Shown here: one piece after another, positions 54,735 to 64,000 of the stretch
Position numbering within the stretch: position 1 is the first letter of the stretch
Layout: each line of letters starts with the position of its first letter
Assembly: GCA_025084515.1 (NCBI GenBank)
Contig: JAJAGP010000015.1
Coordinates: 186,001 to 250,000, forward strand
Origin: Ancistrus triradiatus
Lineage: Eukaryota; Chordata; Actinopteri; Siluriformes; Loricariidae
Length of the DNA stretch: 64,000 nucleotides
Direction of reading: 5' to 3'
The notes under the pieces: model-generated
Told to the model about the DNA's origin: nothing
Database searches by the model: none
The model's input: only the letters and a program-made list of their open reading frames with translations
Program-made: the position numbers and the translations under genes

Positions 54735-56230
54735 AGTTCAGAGCAACACTTGCAATGCATAAACTAGTATAGCTTCTGCAGCTTTGCCAAATCCGATGAT
54801 GTTGATTGACTGATAACGTTAGCTAGGCTAGCTGAACTCAGGTGTGATTACGCCAGTGTTTCCCCCACTTGTCTGAAATGAGACGTCAGTCATGTCTGAA
54901 GGGCTATGAAGCACTGAATGAAGTAAATCAGCACAACTCATTAGCTTCTTTCTTTAGTACGTAGCATGGTTAATGAGGACAGCGCTTTGGATTTGGTCCT
55001 TTTCTTCACTTGTCTAAAAAGAGAAATGATGCAGCGGAAAAGCAGGTAGTGTATTAATTGGCATGTAAGCAGGCTGAAGGGCTAATTTAGCTCACAGCAT
55101 AATGAATGTAGCCCATTATGAATGTGGCAGGTCTCAAACTGGCTTGACGATGATGGCAATGAGAAAGTAAAGGGCTCTGCTTGGCATAGCATGGCATGCT
55201 GTTAGACTGGCACTCCTTCCTGCTCTTGCACTACCCTCTCAGTAGCAGTAAACCTGTCATTTCCTAAACACACAATGATCAGTTGTAGAAACAAGTACCA
55301 AGTAGATGATCATAATGCTCTGAAAGCAATAAGCTGTGAGGCATGATCCTGAATATTCAGTGACTGCGTTTCATAACGTCGCCGCTTCAATACCTCATTA
55401 GAGACCAACTTGCACTAAGCTGTAATGTGACAATATTGTCTTAGTAAAGCATTTTAGATGAAACTTTTTTACCTGTCCGTGTGTCTTTTTGCTCCTTGAT
55501 TATATTTAGACTAAGCATCGCTGGATCGTGCTCATAAACAGAAAGGAAACCAGAGCAGTTGGTTGTTAATAGACATGACAATGGCTGGTCCTGCCGCCAG
55601 CAAAGCGTTGATCCATTTGGCTCTTTTTCTTGGAAGAGACTCCTGGTGGCAAGTTGAGCTTCTGGAAGACACTTGACAAAAGATTTGCATGGAAAATCAA
55701 TTGCAATTATAATGAGACCTCAGGACTTTGAAAAGAAAGATAATGAATCAACCTGATGAAACCAGACTTTTCAATCATCTGAAGATGCTGGGAATGCAGG
55801 TAAATAAGCCAACAAAAATGTATCTCGTGACTGAAACTTAACTAATAACATGCAATTCCTCCACAAACACAAATACCAGCTGCAATTTGATTTGGCATGG
55901 ACTGGACATGTATCTGGATGTAGGCGACATCAATGTTCAGCCATTCTTGCATCAAAGAATTGAAAAATTTGGCCAGGTAGTCCCACAGATTTTCAAAAGG
56001 ACACAAAATGTCACATGGTGATTTCAGGAAATCAAGCACATTTTCAGCCATGTGAACATGAGAATAGTCATTCTAGAATACCTGACAGAATGCCTGACAG
56101 AACTTCAAAAAAACCACCACAGAGATAAAAACTAGGAACTTTAACTATTAGTCCTCCGCTAACTTGCACTAGTCTTTAGTGTAACTGCTAATTGCTGACC
56201 CAAGTTAATGAGGTTTAGTATGGATAACTT
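54735..56230 (+). other. hapln4 3' UTR and downstream flank
   Basis: No AATAAA was seen in this interval; AGTAAA variants occur at 54922-54927 and 55443-55448 and could serve as poly(A) signals. Sequence is otherwise non-coding. No ncan or other neighbour exon recognised. Confidence 0.4.
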
Positions 56231-56234
56231 GTGC

Positions 56235-56480
56235 CTGGGGCGGCATCGGTGAGAAGCACTGTCACCTCACAGCGAGAAGGTCCAGGAAGGGTTCAGTCCC
56301 AGGTGGAGTGGTCTGGGTCCCTTTTGTGTGGAGTCTGCATGTCCTCCTCATGTCCTGGTGTCTATAAAGTTCCCCTAGTGTGTCTAGGGTTGTTCCTGAA
56401 TTGCCCCCTGTGCTGCTGGCTAGGCACTGGCTTTCCTTAGACCACGAAGAGGATTAAGCAGACAAGAACATGAATGCATG
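56235..56480 (+). repeat. SINE family 2
   Basis: GGTTCAGTCCCAGGTGGAG (B-box region), GTGGAGTCTGCATGTCCTCC, TCTAGGGTTGTTCCTGAATT, GGCTAGGCACTGGCTTTCC and GAGGATTAAGCAGACAAGAA. Same order as 20475-20760. Confidence 0.7.
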
Positions 56481-56944
56481 GACTTGTACCTGACCAAAAA
56501 AGGATTATGGAGAGCTTTGTAAAAGTTACCTACAAGATACAAAATGCTGAATGGCTGTGCTTCTTCCAGGCAGTGATGTGTTAATTTCACTGAAAACATT
56601 GTCTGTACAGAAGCAGTAACTCGAAACTTGAGACTTGCATGAAATTCATACCACAGTCTCTTAACTTAGAGATAAAACCATCCTAAAAACTGACAATTTC
56701 ATGTAAAAATTGCTAAGAAGAGACTCGGTATGACAGATAATACATTTCGTTTTTCACTTACCATGTAACGTCCACATTTGGCGCCATCTGGCCTTGATGT
56801 AAACAGAACACTCTGGGAAATTAGTAATAGACTGTAGCATATGTTGCAAGAAAGCCCAGCATATGTAAAACAAACATTTTTTTTATTTTTTATTTTTAAA
56901 CACGTGAGAGGGGTGAACACTTGGTCGCAAGACTGGTCAACTTA

Positions 56945-58474
56945 CAGTGGTGCTTGAAAGTTTGTGAACCCTTTAGAATTTTCTATATTTTCGCATAAAT
57001 ATGACCTAAAACATCATCAGATTTTCACACAAGTCCTAAAAGTAGATAAAGAGAACCCAGTTAAACAAATGAGACAAAATATTATACTTGGTCATTTATT
57101 TACTAAGGACAATTATCAAATATTAGATATTAGTGAGTGGCAAAAGTATGTGAACCTTTTATTTCAGTATCTGGTGTTTCCTGTAACTGTTGATCAGTCC
57201 TGCACACCGGCTTGGAGGAATTTTAGCCCATTCCTCCGTACAGAACAGCTTCAGCTCTGGGATGTTGGTGGGTTTCCTCACATTAGCTGCTCACTTCAGG
57301 TCCTTCCACAACATTTTGATTGGATTAAGGTCAGGACTTTGACTTGGCCATTCCAGAACATGAACTGTATTCTTCTTTAACCATTCTTTGGTAGAACGAC
57401 TTGTGTGCTTAGGGTCGTTGTCTTGCTGCATGACCCACCTTCTCTTGAGATTCAGTTCATGGACAGATGTCCTGACATTTTCCTTTAGAATTCTCTGATA
57501 TATTTCAGAATTCATTGTTCCATCAATGATGGCAAGCCGTCCTGGCCCAGATGCAGCAAAACAGGCCCAGACCATGATACTACCACCACCATGTTTCACA
57601 GATGGGATAAGGGTCTTATGCCTGGAATGCAGTGTTTTCCTTTCTCCAAACACTAACGCTTTTCTTTGAAACCCAAACAGTTCTATTTTGGTCTTATCCG
57701 TCCCACACAAAAAAAAAAACACATTCTTCCAATAGCCTTCTGGCTTGTCCACGTGATCTTTTTAGCAAACTGCAGACGAGCAGCAATGTTCCTTTTTGGA
57801 GAGCAGATGGCTTTCCCTCTCTTTCCTCCTTGGGGCAAACCACGCATGTGCAACACCATTGTTTTGTTCAGTGTTCTTTTCTTCTGATGGTGGACCCCGA
57901 TGAACATTAACATTAGACAAATGTGAGAGAGAGCCTTCAGTTTTTCTGTAGTTGATTAGAAGTTTTCCCTGGGGTTCCTTTGTGACCTCACCAAACCTAT
58001 TACCAACTATTACACGCCTTGCTCTTGGAGTGATCTTTGTTGGTCGACCACTCCTGGGGAGGGTACCAATGGTCTTGAATTTCCTCCATTTGTACACAAT
58101 CTGTCTGACTGTCGATTGGTGGAGTCCAAACTCTTTAGAGATGTTTTCGCAACCTTTTTCAGCCTGATGAGCATCAACAAATCTCCTTTGTTCTAGCTGA
58201 CTTTGATAGATCCCTGTTCTTTAAATAAAATAGGGTGCCCACTCACCCCTGATTGTCATCCCATTGATTGAAAACCCTGGCTCTAATTTCAACTTCAAAT
58301 TAACTGCTAATCCTAGAGGTTCACATACTATTGCCACTCACTAATATGTAATATTGGATCATTTTCCTCAATAAATAAATGATCAAGTATAATATTTGTC
58401 TCATTTTTTTAACTGGGTTCTCTTTGTGAGAATCTGATGATGTTTTAGGGTTCACAAACCTTTAAGCAACACTG
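56945..58474 (-). mobile_element. Tc1 family A, longest copy (1,530 bp)
   Basis: Ends CAGTGGTGCTTGAAAGTTTG (56945, after TA 56943-56944) and TTTAAGCAACACTG (to 58474, before TA). The transposase is antisense. A small deletion removes the start-codon region near 58185. Confidence 0.9.
57260..58190 (-). pseudogene. Family A Tc1 transposase, catalytic Glu changed to Lys
   Basis: Right to left: DNA-binding part with MYKWRKFKTIGTLPRSGRPT and KITPRARRVI (58097-57990), the linker (HLSNVNVH), RLQFAKK, then the catalytic part in 57752-57291 with GTDKTKIELFGF (first Asp kept, next Glu changed to Lys), SVKHGGGSIMVWACFAASGP, QQDNDPKHTSRSTKEW (second Asp kept) and SPDLNPIKMLW. The family has PIE here, so the third catalytic residue is Lys (AAA). 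An A-rich run (57709-57720) also causes a frame problem, and the initiator codon is deleted. Confidence 0.88.
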
Positions 58475-58489
58475 TATAGGAACTTTCTT

Positions 58490-58840
58490 TTTTGTGTAAC
58501 ACTAAGTAAAACAGGAGATACAACGGCAATGAGTGTGAGGTTTGAGCGTGAAAGTGTGTGTGGGCTTTCATTTCATTTCAACCCCCTTTACTATCCTCAG
58601 CATAAAGTGAAATTAAGTGACCTTGGAGCAATTGAGCTGAGCCCAAGGGTAAGTAGAGCTGAAGCAGAAGAGACTCCATATGTGTCCCATTTCTCACAGC
58701 TGACAGGAGGCTAGAAAAAAATCAAACACAATGAGACCTGCACATGGGGAGTAATACAAAGCATTAACCCTACACAAAGACCTGGGAATGGTGATCAAAT
58801 AAAGTCCCTAAATAAAACAGAATGCTACATTTGTGTGAAT
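58490..58840. other. Non-coding interval
   Basis: No gene or repeat recognised. Confidence 0.4.
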
Positions 58841-58844
58841 CCAG

Positions 58845-59775
58845 TTACAGTTTTCCTTTAAGGAAAAATAAAGCACACTCTTTGGTCACCTTTCCAGACA
58901 AACCACTAGTGTTTCTGTAAGGTCTTACAATCTGAGACTGATAATAGAATAAAATTAGCAGAAATGTGTCATATGTCATTTGAGCAGGATTCCAAAACTG
59001 TGTGGATACAAGACATTTACAACCAGGGTGAAGTTTGTAAATTGTAAAGCAGGGACAGCTCTGTTCACTAGGAGCATGATCCTTTTTGGACAGCAGTAAC
59101 TTTCTCCTTGCAACCCTACCATACACACCATTGCTGTCCAATTTTCTTCCAATAGCGGATTCATGCACTTTAACATTAGCCAATGTGAGAGAGGCCTTTG
59201 GTTGCTTAGAAGTTACTCTATGTTCCTTTGTCGCCTCACAGACTATTAAATGCCTTGCAATCAGAGTGATCTTTGTTGGTCGAGCGAGTAGCAATGGTCT
59301 TGAAATGCCACAGTTTGTATATACATCTGTCAGACTGTTGATTTTTGGTAAACTCTTTTTGTTATCTTTTTGTTATCATTTTGTAACTGTTTCCAGACTG
59401 AAAAGACAACTCTCTTTCTGAGGCCCTCCTCAAAAAGCTTTTCTTTCTTCATACAACTTTTCTACAAACATTTGTTGTGAAGATGAGACTTGACAGATCC
59501 TGAACCTGATAGATTCCTGTTCTTTAAATATACACTCACACTTGATTGTCATCCCATTGACTGAAGTCACCTGACTCTAATTCCACTTGCTAATTAAACT
59601 ACTAATCCTAGAGATTCACGTATTTTGCCACTCACAGAAATGTAATATTGGACCACTTTCCTCAACAAATAAATGACCAAAAATGATATTTTCATCTCGT
59701 TTGTTTAGTTGGGGTCTCTTTATCTAATTTTTGTACTTGTACATAAATCTGATGGCAGGTCATATATACACAAAA
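58845..59775 (-). mobile_element. Diverged family A relative, N-terminal fragment
   Basis: Antisense coding traces at 59294-59040 (ARPTKITLIARHLIV, TSKQPKASLTLANVKVHES, RKLLLSKKDHAPSEQ) match the DNA-binding half of the family A transposase at lower identity. The subterminal words (CAACAAATAAATGACCAAAA, TTTAGTTGGGGTCTCTTTAT) are also recognisable, but the terminus is lost near 59775 and the catalytic half is missing. Confidence 0.75.
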
Positions 59776-59862
59776 AAGAGAGCATGATTTTTGTTGTACA
59801 GAAAATTGATGATAATCTGTGATCATAAAAGGATGGACATGCTAAGCAGCAATACTCAGGTA

Positions 59863-61243
59863 CAGTGGTGCTTGAAAGTTTGTGAAACCTTTAGAATTTT
59901 CTGTATTTCTGCATAAATATGACCTAAAACATCATCAGATTTTCACACAAGTGAGAAAATGTAGATACAAATTAGTGAGTGGCAAAAGTATGTGAACCTC
60001 TAGGATTAGCAGTTCATTTGAATTAGCGTCAGGTGTTTTCAATCAATGGGATGCCAATCAGGTGTGAGTGGGCACCCTGTTTTATTTAAAGAACAGGGAT
60101 CTGTCAAAGTCTGCTCTTCACAACATGTGTTTGTGGAAGTGTATCATGGTACGAACAAAGAAGATTTCTGAGGAACTCAGAAAAGGAGTTGTTGATGCTC
60201 ATCAGGCTGGAAAAGGTTACAAAACCATCTCTAAAGAGTTCTGACTCCACCAATCCACAGTCAGACAGATTGTGTACAAATGGAGGAAATTCAAGACCAT
60301 TGTTACCCTCCCCAGGAGTAGTCATTCAACAAAGATCACTCCAAGAGCAAGGCGTGTAATAGTTGGTGAAGTCATAAAGGACTACCAGGGTAACTTCTAA
60401 GCAACTGAAGGCCTCTCTCACATTGGCTAATGTTAATGTTCATGAGTCCACCATCAGAAGAACACTGAACAACAATGGTGTGCATGGTGGGGTTGCAAGG
60501 AAAAAGCCACTGCTCTCCAAAAAGAACATTGCTGCTCGTCTGCAGTTTGCTAAAGATCACATGGACAAGCCAGAAGGCTACTGGAAGAATGTTTTGTGGA
60601 CGGATGAGACCAAAATAGAACTTTTTGGTTTAAAAGAAAAGCGTTATGTTTGGAGAAAGGAAAAACCCTGCATTCCAGCATAAGAAACAACCGTATCCCT
60701 CCTTGTGAAAACATGGTGTGGTAGTAATCATGGTTTGGGGGCCGTTTTTGCTGCATCTGGTCCCAGGACGGCCTTTTGCCGTCATTTGAATGGAAACAAT
60801 GCCCCATTCTTGAATTCATATCCAGAGATTCCTAAAGGAAAATGTCAAGGCAAAAAAAAAAACAAGGGACAGTATCTGTCCATGACTGAATCTCAAGAGA
60901 AGGTTGGCTCCAGCCAGCAAAGAACAACGACCCTAAGCAAACACAAGGTCGTTCTATACCAAAGATGGTTACAGAAGAATAAAGTTCATGTTTGTTTGGG
61001 ACTGGCCAAGTCCAAAGGCACTAGATACTGAAAGCAAAGGTTCACATACTTTTGCCACTCACGAATATGTAATATTGGATAATTTTCCTCAATAAATAAA
61101 TGACCAAGTATAATATTTTTGTCTCATTTGTTTAACTGGGTTCTCTTTATCTACTTTTAGGATTTTTCTGATGATGTTGTAGGTCATATTTATGCAGAAA
61201 TATCAAAAATTGTAATGGGTGCACAAACATTCAAGCACCACTG
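59863..61243 (+). mobile_element. Tc1 family A, nested in family F copy 4
   Basis: Ends CAGTGGTGCTTGAAAGTTTG (59863, after TA) and CAAGCACCACTG (to 61243, before TA); the host family F sequence is continuous across the duplicated TA. 1,381 bp; the 5' UTR and parts of the 3' portion are shortened. Confidence 0.9.
60146..60990 (+). pseudogene. Family A Tc1 transposase, broken
   Basis: ATG 60146 gives MVRTKKISEELRKGVVDAHQ and KGYKTISKEF, then TGA (60240s) where the family has a Gly codon. Later pieces: HQSTVRQIVYKWRKFKTIVT, PRSSHSTKI (hook altered), VNVHESTIRRTL, KPLLSKKNIAARLQFAKDHM and 60588-60640 NVLWTDETKIELFG with the first Asp. From about 60690 the sequence has many small insertions and duplicated bases (for example AAAAAAAAAAC at 60852-60862), and the second Asp and Glu blocks are unreadable. 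Confidence 0.85.
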
Positions 61244-61256
61244 TAGGCTGTGATGT

Positions 61257-61846
61257 TTAAAAAATGCTCAATAGGTATTGAGGGGGCCAAAGTGTGGCCT
61301 GAACCGCTGATACAAGGCAGGGTGGATCCATGCTTTCATGTTGTTTACTCCAAATTCTGACCTTACCATCCAAATGCCACAGCAGAAATTGAGACTCATC
61401 AGACCAGGCAACATTTTTCCAATCTTTTATTGTCCATTTTTGGTGAAACCGTGTGAATTGTAACCTCAGTTGCCTGTTCTTAGCTGACAAAAGTGCCACT
61501 TGTGTGTGCTGCTGTAGCCAATCTGCTTCAAAGTTTGATGTGTTGTGCATTCAGAAATGCTCTTCTGCGTACTTCAGTTGTAATGAGTGGTTATTTGGGT
61601 TAATGTTGCCTTTTTATCAACCTGACCCACTCTTGGCCATTCTCTTCTGAATCTGGCATCAACAAGGCATTTTTGCCCAGAGAACTGCTGCTCACCGGAT
61701 AATTTCTCTTTTTTGGACCATTCCCTGTAAACCCTAGAGATGGCTATGTGTGAAAATCCCAGCAGATCAGCAGTCTCTGTTTGAACTTTAGCAGGTCCTC
61801 TGCTAATTAGCCAAGCACATGGAGTTGCTGCCATATGATTGGCCAA
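61257..61846 (-). pseudogene. Family F Tc1 transposase, N-terminal and central part
   Basis: Two open minus-strand segments: 61846-61574 (ETADLLGFSHIAISRVYREW, an HTH, followed by SKKEKLSGEQQFSGQK and CLVDARFRREW) and 61550-61257 (RQLRLQFTRFHQKWTIKDWK, then NVAWSDESQFLLWHLDGKVR with the first catalytic Asp). The second Asp and Glu are missing because the element is interrupted and truncated. Confidence 0.85.
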
Positions 61847-61907
61847 TTAGATATTTACGTTTACAAGCCATTTAACAGGTGTATGTAATAAAGTGTACGA
61901 TGACTAC

Positions 61908-61926
61908 ACACACACACACATTATAA

Positions 61927-61955
<29 letters not shown>
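61908..61955. repeat. Compound CA/TA microsatellite
   Basis: ACACACACACACA (61908-61920) and a TA run (61928-61950), then GTGTGTG. Confidence 0.85.
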
Positions 61956-61957
<2 letters not shown>

Positions 61958-61959
61958 GA

Positions 61960-63395
61960 ACACGGAACAGATTTCACATATCTTAAAAGAGCATTACTTT
62001 CTCCAAATCCCCCATCGTGATGCATAAACATTTAAAACCTAATAAAATAAAAGAAAAAAAAAGTGTACAACTTCATTTCAATATATCTGTCAACACAAGG
62101 ACAAACAAATGTCACATGAACTCAATGTGCACTGTCTTCCCCATTATACCTTAATAAATAATACATAATAATTTAGCACATTTAATTCCAACAAAGCCTC
62201 CTCAATTATAATGAGTTAAATATCCATCATTTATGCATCCGCTGAGCTCCTGCCAGAAAACAAAGTGTCGTACGGAATAATGAATCATAAACAGGCCTAG
62301 AATTGGCTCGACTGTTTAAAATGACAAAGGTTCAAGGGTTATTTGTAGCGTTCACCATCTAACCAAGCATTTAGCAGATAATGAATCTGTTCATACAGCA
62401 TCCCTTTGAGAAGGCTTCCAACAGAGGAAGGTGTTTTCTTTGTTTAGGCTGCGTGCCCTTGGAGGAGCGACGCAGCTGTTTCCGGTCTAATTGTAAGCTG
62501 TCAGAGTGTTTATCAAGAGTAAGCAGAGTGATTACAGTTTCAGACTGATGTAGCAGTGAGGCAAATAAAACTGTTTTTAAACTTTACAGAGCTGAATACA
62601 TCTAAGAAGGACAACAATGCCATGCCACCAACAATCTCGAACCTTTTACTTAGTTGAAGAGCCCAGGACACATCAACTCTCTCAGAGGCAAGAAAGCAGT
62701 CTGATTGTGACACCAGCATAAATCTGTTGTTATGCACCATGAAGGTTATATATTAGTCTGCAAGATATCTCAGTAGAGAGCAGCAGAGAGAGGCAAAGGC
62801 AAACAGTGCAGATATTCGGACTGCCTCCCCCAATCACTGAGCTATGAAAATCCTGTCGTATGGAGGATGCACTAAGCTGCCTAATTAAGGAGATTTCCGG
62901 ATCATCGGTCATGGACCTACCACAGAAGCACTCTGGGCCTGTATAGTATACCGTACAGCACAGAACCTGTGCTAGGCCATAACGACAACAGCAGAAGGTC
63001 CTTTTCATCTGCTCGCTGTACTTTTTTCAGCATGTCATGCCATTTTCGAAGCTATTAGCGTTGCAAAATCGGCATCTGCATAAACATCCTCATCCTGTTA
63101 AATGCAGTCGCACTTGCAGGGATTAACAGACCTGCTCCATTCATCAAACTTCCTGTTGCAATGATAAATAGGCTTAAGGATGGGTATTAACCTTTAAGGC
63201 ATTACCACTGAAGCACCTGATGTTTATGAAGCAGTTACTTAATTGTATTCCAGAGCTGAGGAGAAAGTAAATCCCCATCAGGTTCATGACTTAACCCTAA
63301 AAGGTGTCATTTTGACAAACATTCAGAACACACCTGAACTTAAACTAAAGACAAAGGTTCCACTGTTGCACTTTGCAGTATACACCAGGGTAAAT
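61960..63395. other. Longest repeat-poor interval, no gene recognised
   Basis: No repeat family, exon or RNA gene recognised. The composition is even and lacks decayed transposon words, unlike the surroundings, so a conserved non-coding element is possible but cannot be judged from one sequence. Confidence 0.35.
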
Positions 63396-64000
63396 CATGG
63401 TGGAAAATAAGTATTTGGTCACCCACAAACAAGCAAGATTTCTGGCTCTCACAGACCTGTAACTTCTTCTTTAAGAAGCTCTTCTCTCCTCCACTCGTTA
63501 CTTGCATTAATGGCAGCTATTGTACCTCGTTATCTGTATAAAAGACACCTTTCCACAGCCTCAAACAGTCAGACTCCAAACTCAACCATGGACAAGAACA
63601 AAGAGCTGTCGAAGGACACCAGGAAGAAAACTGTAGACCTGTACCAGGCTGGGAAGAGTGAATCTACAATAGGCAAGCAGGTTGGTGTTAAAAAATCAAC
63701 TGTGGGAGCAATTGTAAGACATTCAAGACCATTGATAATCTCCCTCGATCTGGGGCCCCACGCAAGATCTCATCCTGTGGGGTCAAAATGATCATGAATA
63801 TGGTGAGCAAAAATCCCAGAACTACACGGAGGGACCTGAATAACCTGCAGAGAGCTGGGACCAAAGTAACAAAGGCTACCATTAGTAACACACTAAACCG
63901 GTAGGGACTCAGATCCTGCAGTGCCAGTCGTGTCCCCCTGCTTAAGCCAGTACATGTCCAGGCTCGTCTGAAGTTTACCAGAGAGCATATGGAGGAAGAA
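63396..64000 (+). mobile_element. Tc1 family C, copy 3, cut by the window end
   Basis: Family C sequence begins inside the subterminal region (AATCATGGTGGAAAATAAGT) with the outer terminus missing, and runs past the right edge of the window. Confidence 0.85.
63588..64000 (+). pseudogene. Family C Tc1 transposase, N-terminal part, broken
   Basis: ATG 63588 gives MDKNKELSKDTRKKTVDLYQ, AGKSESTIGKQVGVKKSTVG and AIVRHSRPL, where a deletion of about ten bases relative to copy 1 (RKWKTYKTIDNLP) shifts the frame. It then reads SLDLGPHARSHPVGSK and stops at 63789-63791. Further family C sequence in another frame continues, with a TAG at about 63902. It ends at the window edge before the catalytic blocks. 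Confidence 0.85.

Larger units (their letters stand above)
59817..61905 (-). mobile_element. Tc1 family F, copy 4, split by a family A insertion
   Basis: The family F antisense sequence GATCATAAAAGGATGGACAT ... AATACTCAGG reaches TA at 59861, resumes at 61246 (GGCTGTGATGTTTAAAAAAT) and runs to the eroded 5' terminus (GTGTATGTAATAAAGTGTAC, about 61905). The C-terminal part left of 59817 is lost. Confidence 0.85.

Noticed and set aside
54430..54762. Alternative frames over hapln4 exon 5
   Set aside because: Frame-shifted shadows; the Link module frame ending at 54734 is unambiguous.
54735..64000. ncan or tm6sf2 next to hapln4, as in other vertebrates
   Set aside because: I looked for lectican EGF, C-type lectin and Sushi exons and for membrane-protein exons on both strands and recognised none within the window.

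Overview
The window looks like teleost nuclear DNA. It has split genes with canonical GT/AG junctions, a CpG-rich vertebrate promoter, a tRNA gene, tRNA-derived SINEs, non-LTR retrotransposons and many fish-type Tc1/mariner elements. The mixture of Tc1 and SINE families suggests an otophysan such as a catfish, but that rests on my recall of fish repeats and is not proven. There are no bacterial or phage features and no CRISPR array.

Two host protein genes can be supported. On the minus strand at 7210-7260 is the 17-codon first coding exon of a MARK-family (Par-1) kinase. It sits in a CpG-rich promoter region and ends at a GTGAGT donor, and the rest of the gene lies to the left, beyond the window, so 1-7209 is probably its first intron. 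On the plus strand at 41619-54734 is a complete five-exon hapln4 (link protein 4, Bral2) gene. It encodes a signal peptide, a basic GRKKVVHVLE segment, an Ig V domain, two Link modules and a Thr/Ser-rich tail (386 residues). All its junctions keep frame. A tRNA-Ala(AGC)-like gene lies on the minus strand at 40796-40868, upstream of hapln4.

Most of the rest is transposon debris. From 7.6 to 13.8 kb there is a near-full-length but broken APE-type LINE, inserted in a GA tract and head-to-head with the MARK promoter. From 13.9 to 21 kb there are SINEs, a chimeric Tc1 element, a long TA microsatellite and a LINE fragment. From 22.0 to 24.6 kb, Tc1 inverted repeats enclose 2.3 kb of unrelated sequence with a repetitive open frame and a nested hAT MITE. 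From 26 to 36 kb there are several nested Tc1 elements, and from 37.7 to 39.7 kb an L2-like LINE on the minus strand. The hapln4 introns carry SINEs, a hAT MITE, LINE fragments and two Tc1 copies. From 57 to 64 kb there are more Tc1 copies.

At least six Tc1-type families are present, here named A to F (working labels). Every transposase copy I could read is broken by stops, frameshifts, deletions or loss of a catalytic residue. I do not see a complete new biological system. The best candidates for follow-up are the Tc1-bounded cargo (21965-24608), the two-family chimera (16567-17780), the LINE against the MARK promoter, and the LINE-derived sequence close to the last hapln4 splice acceptor.
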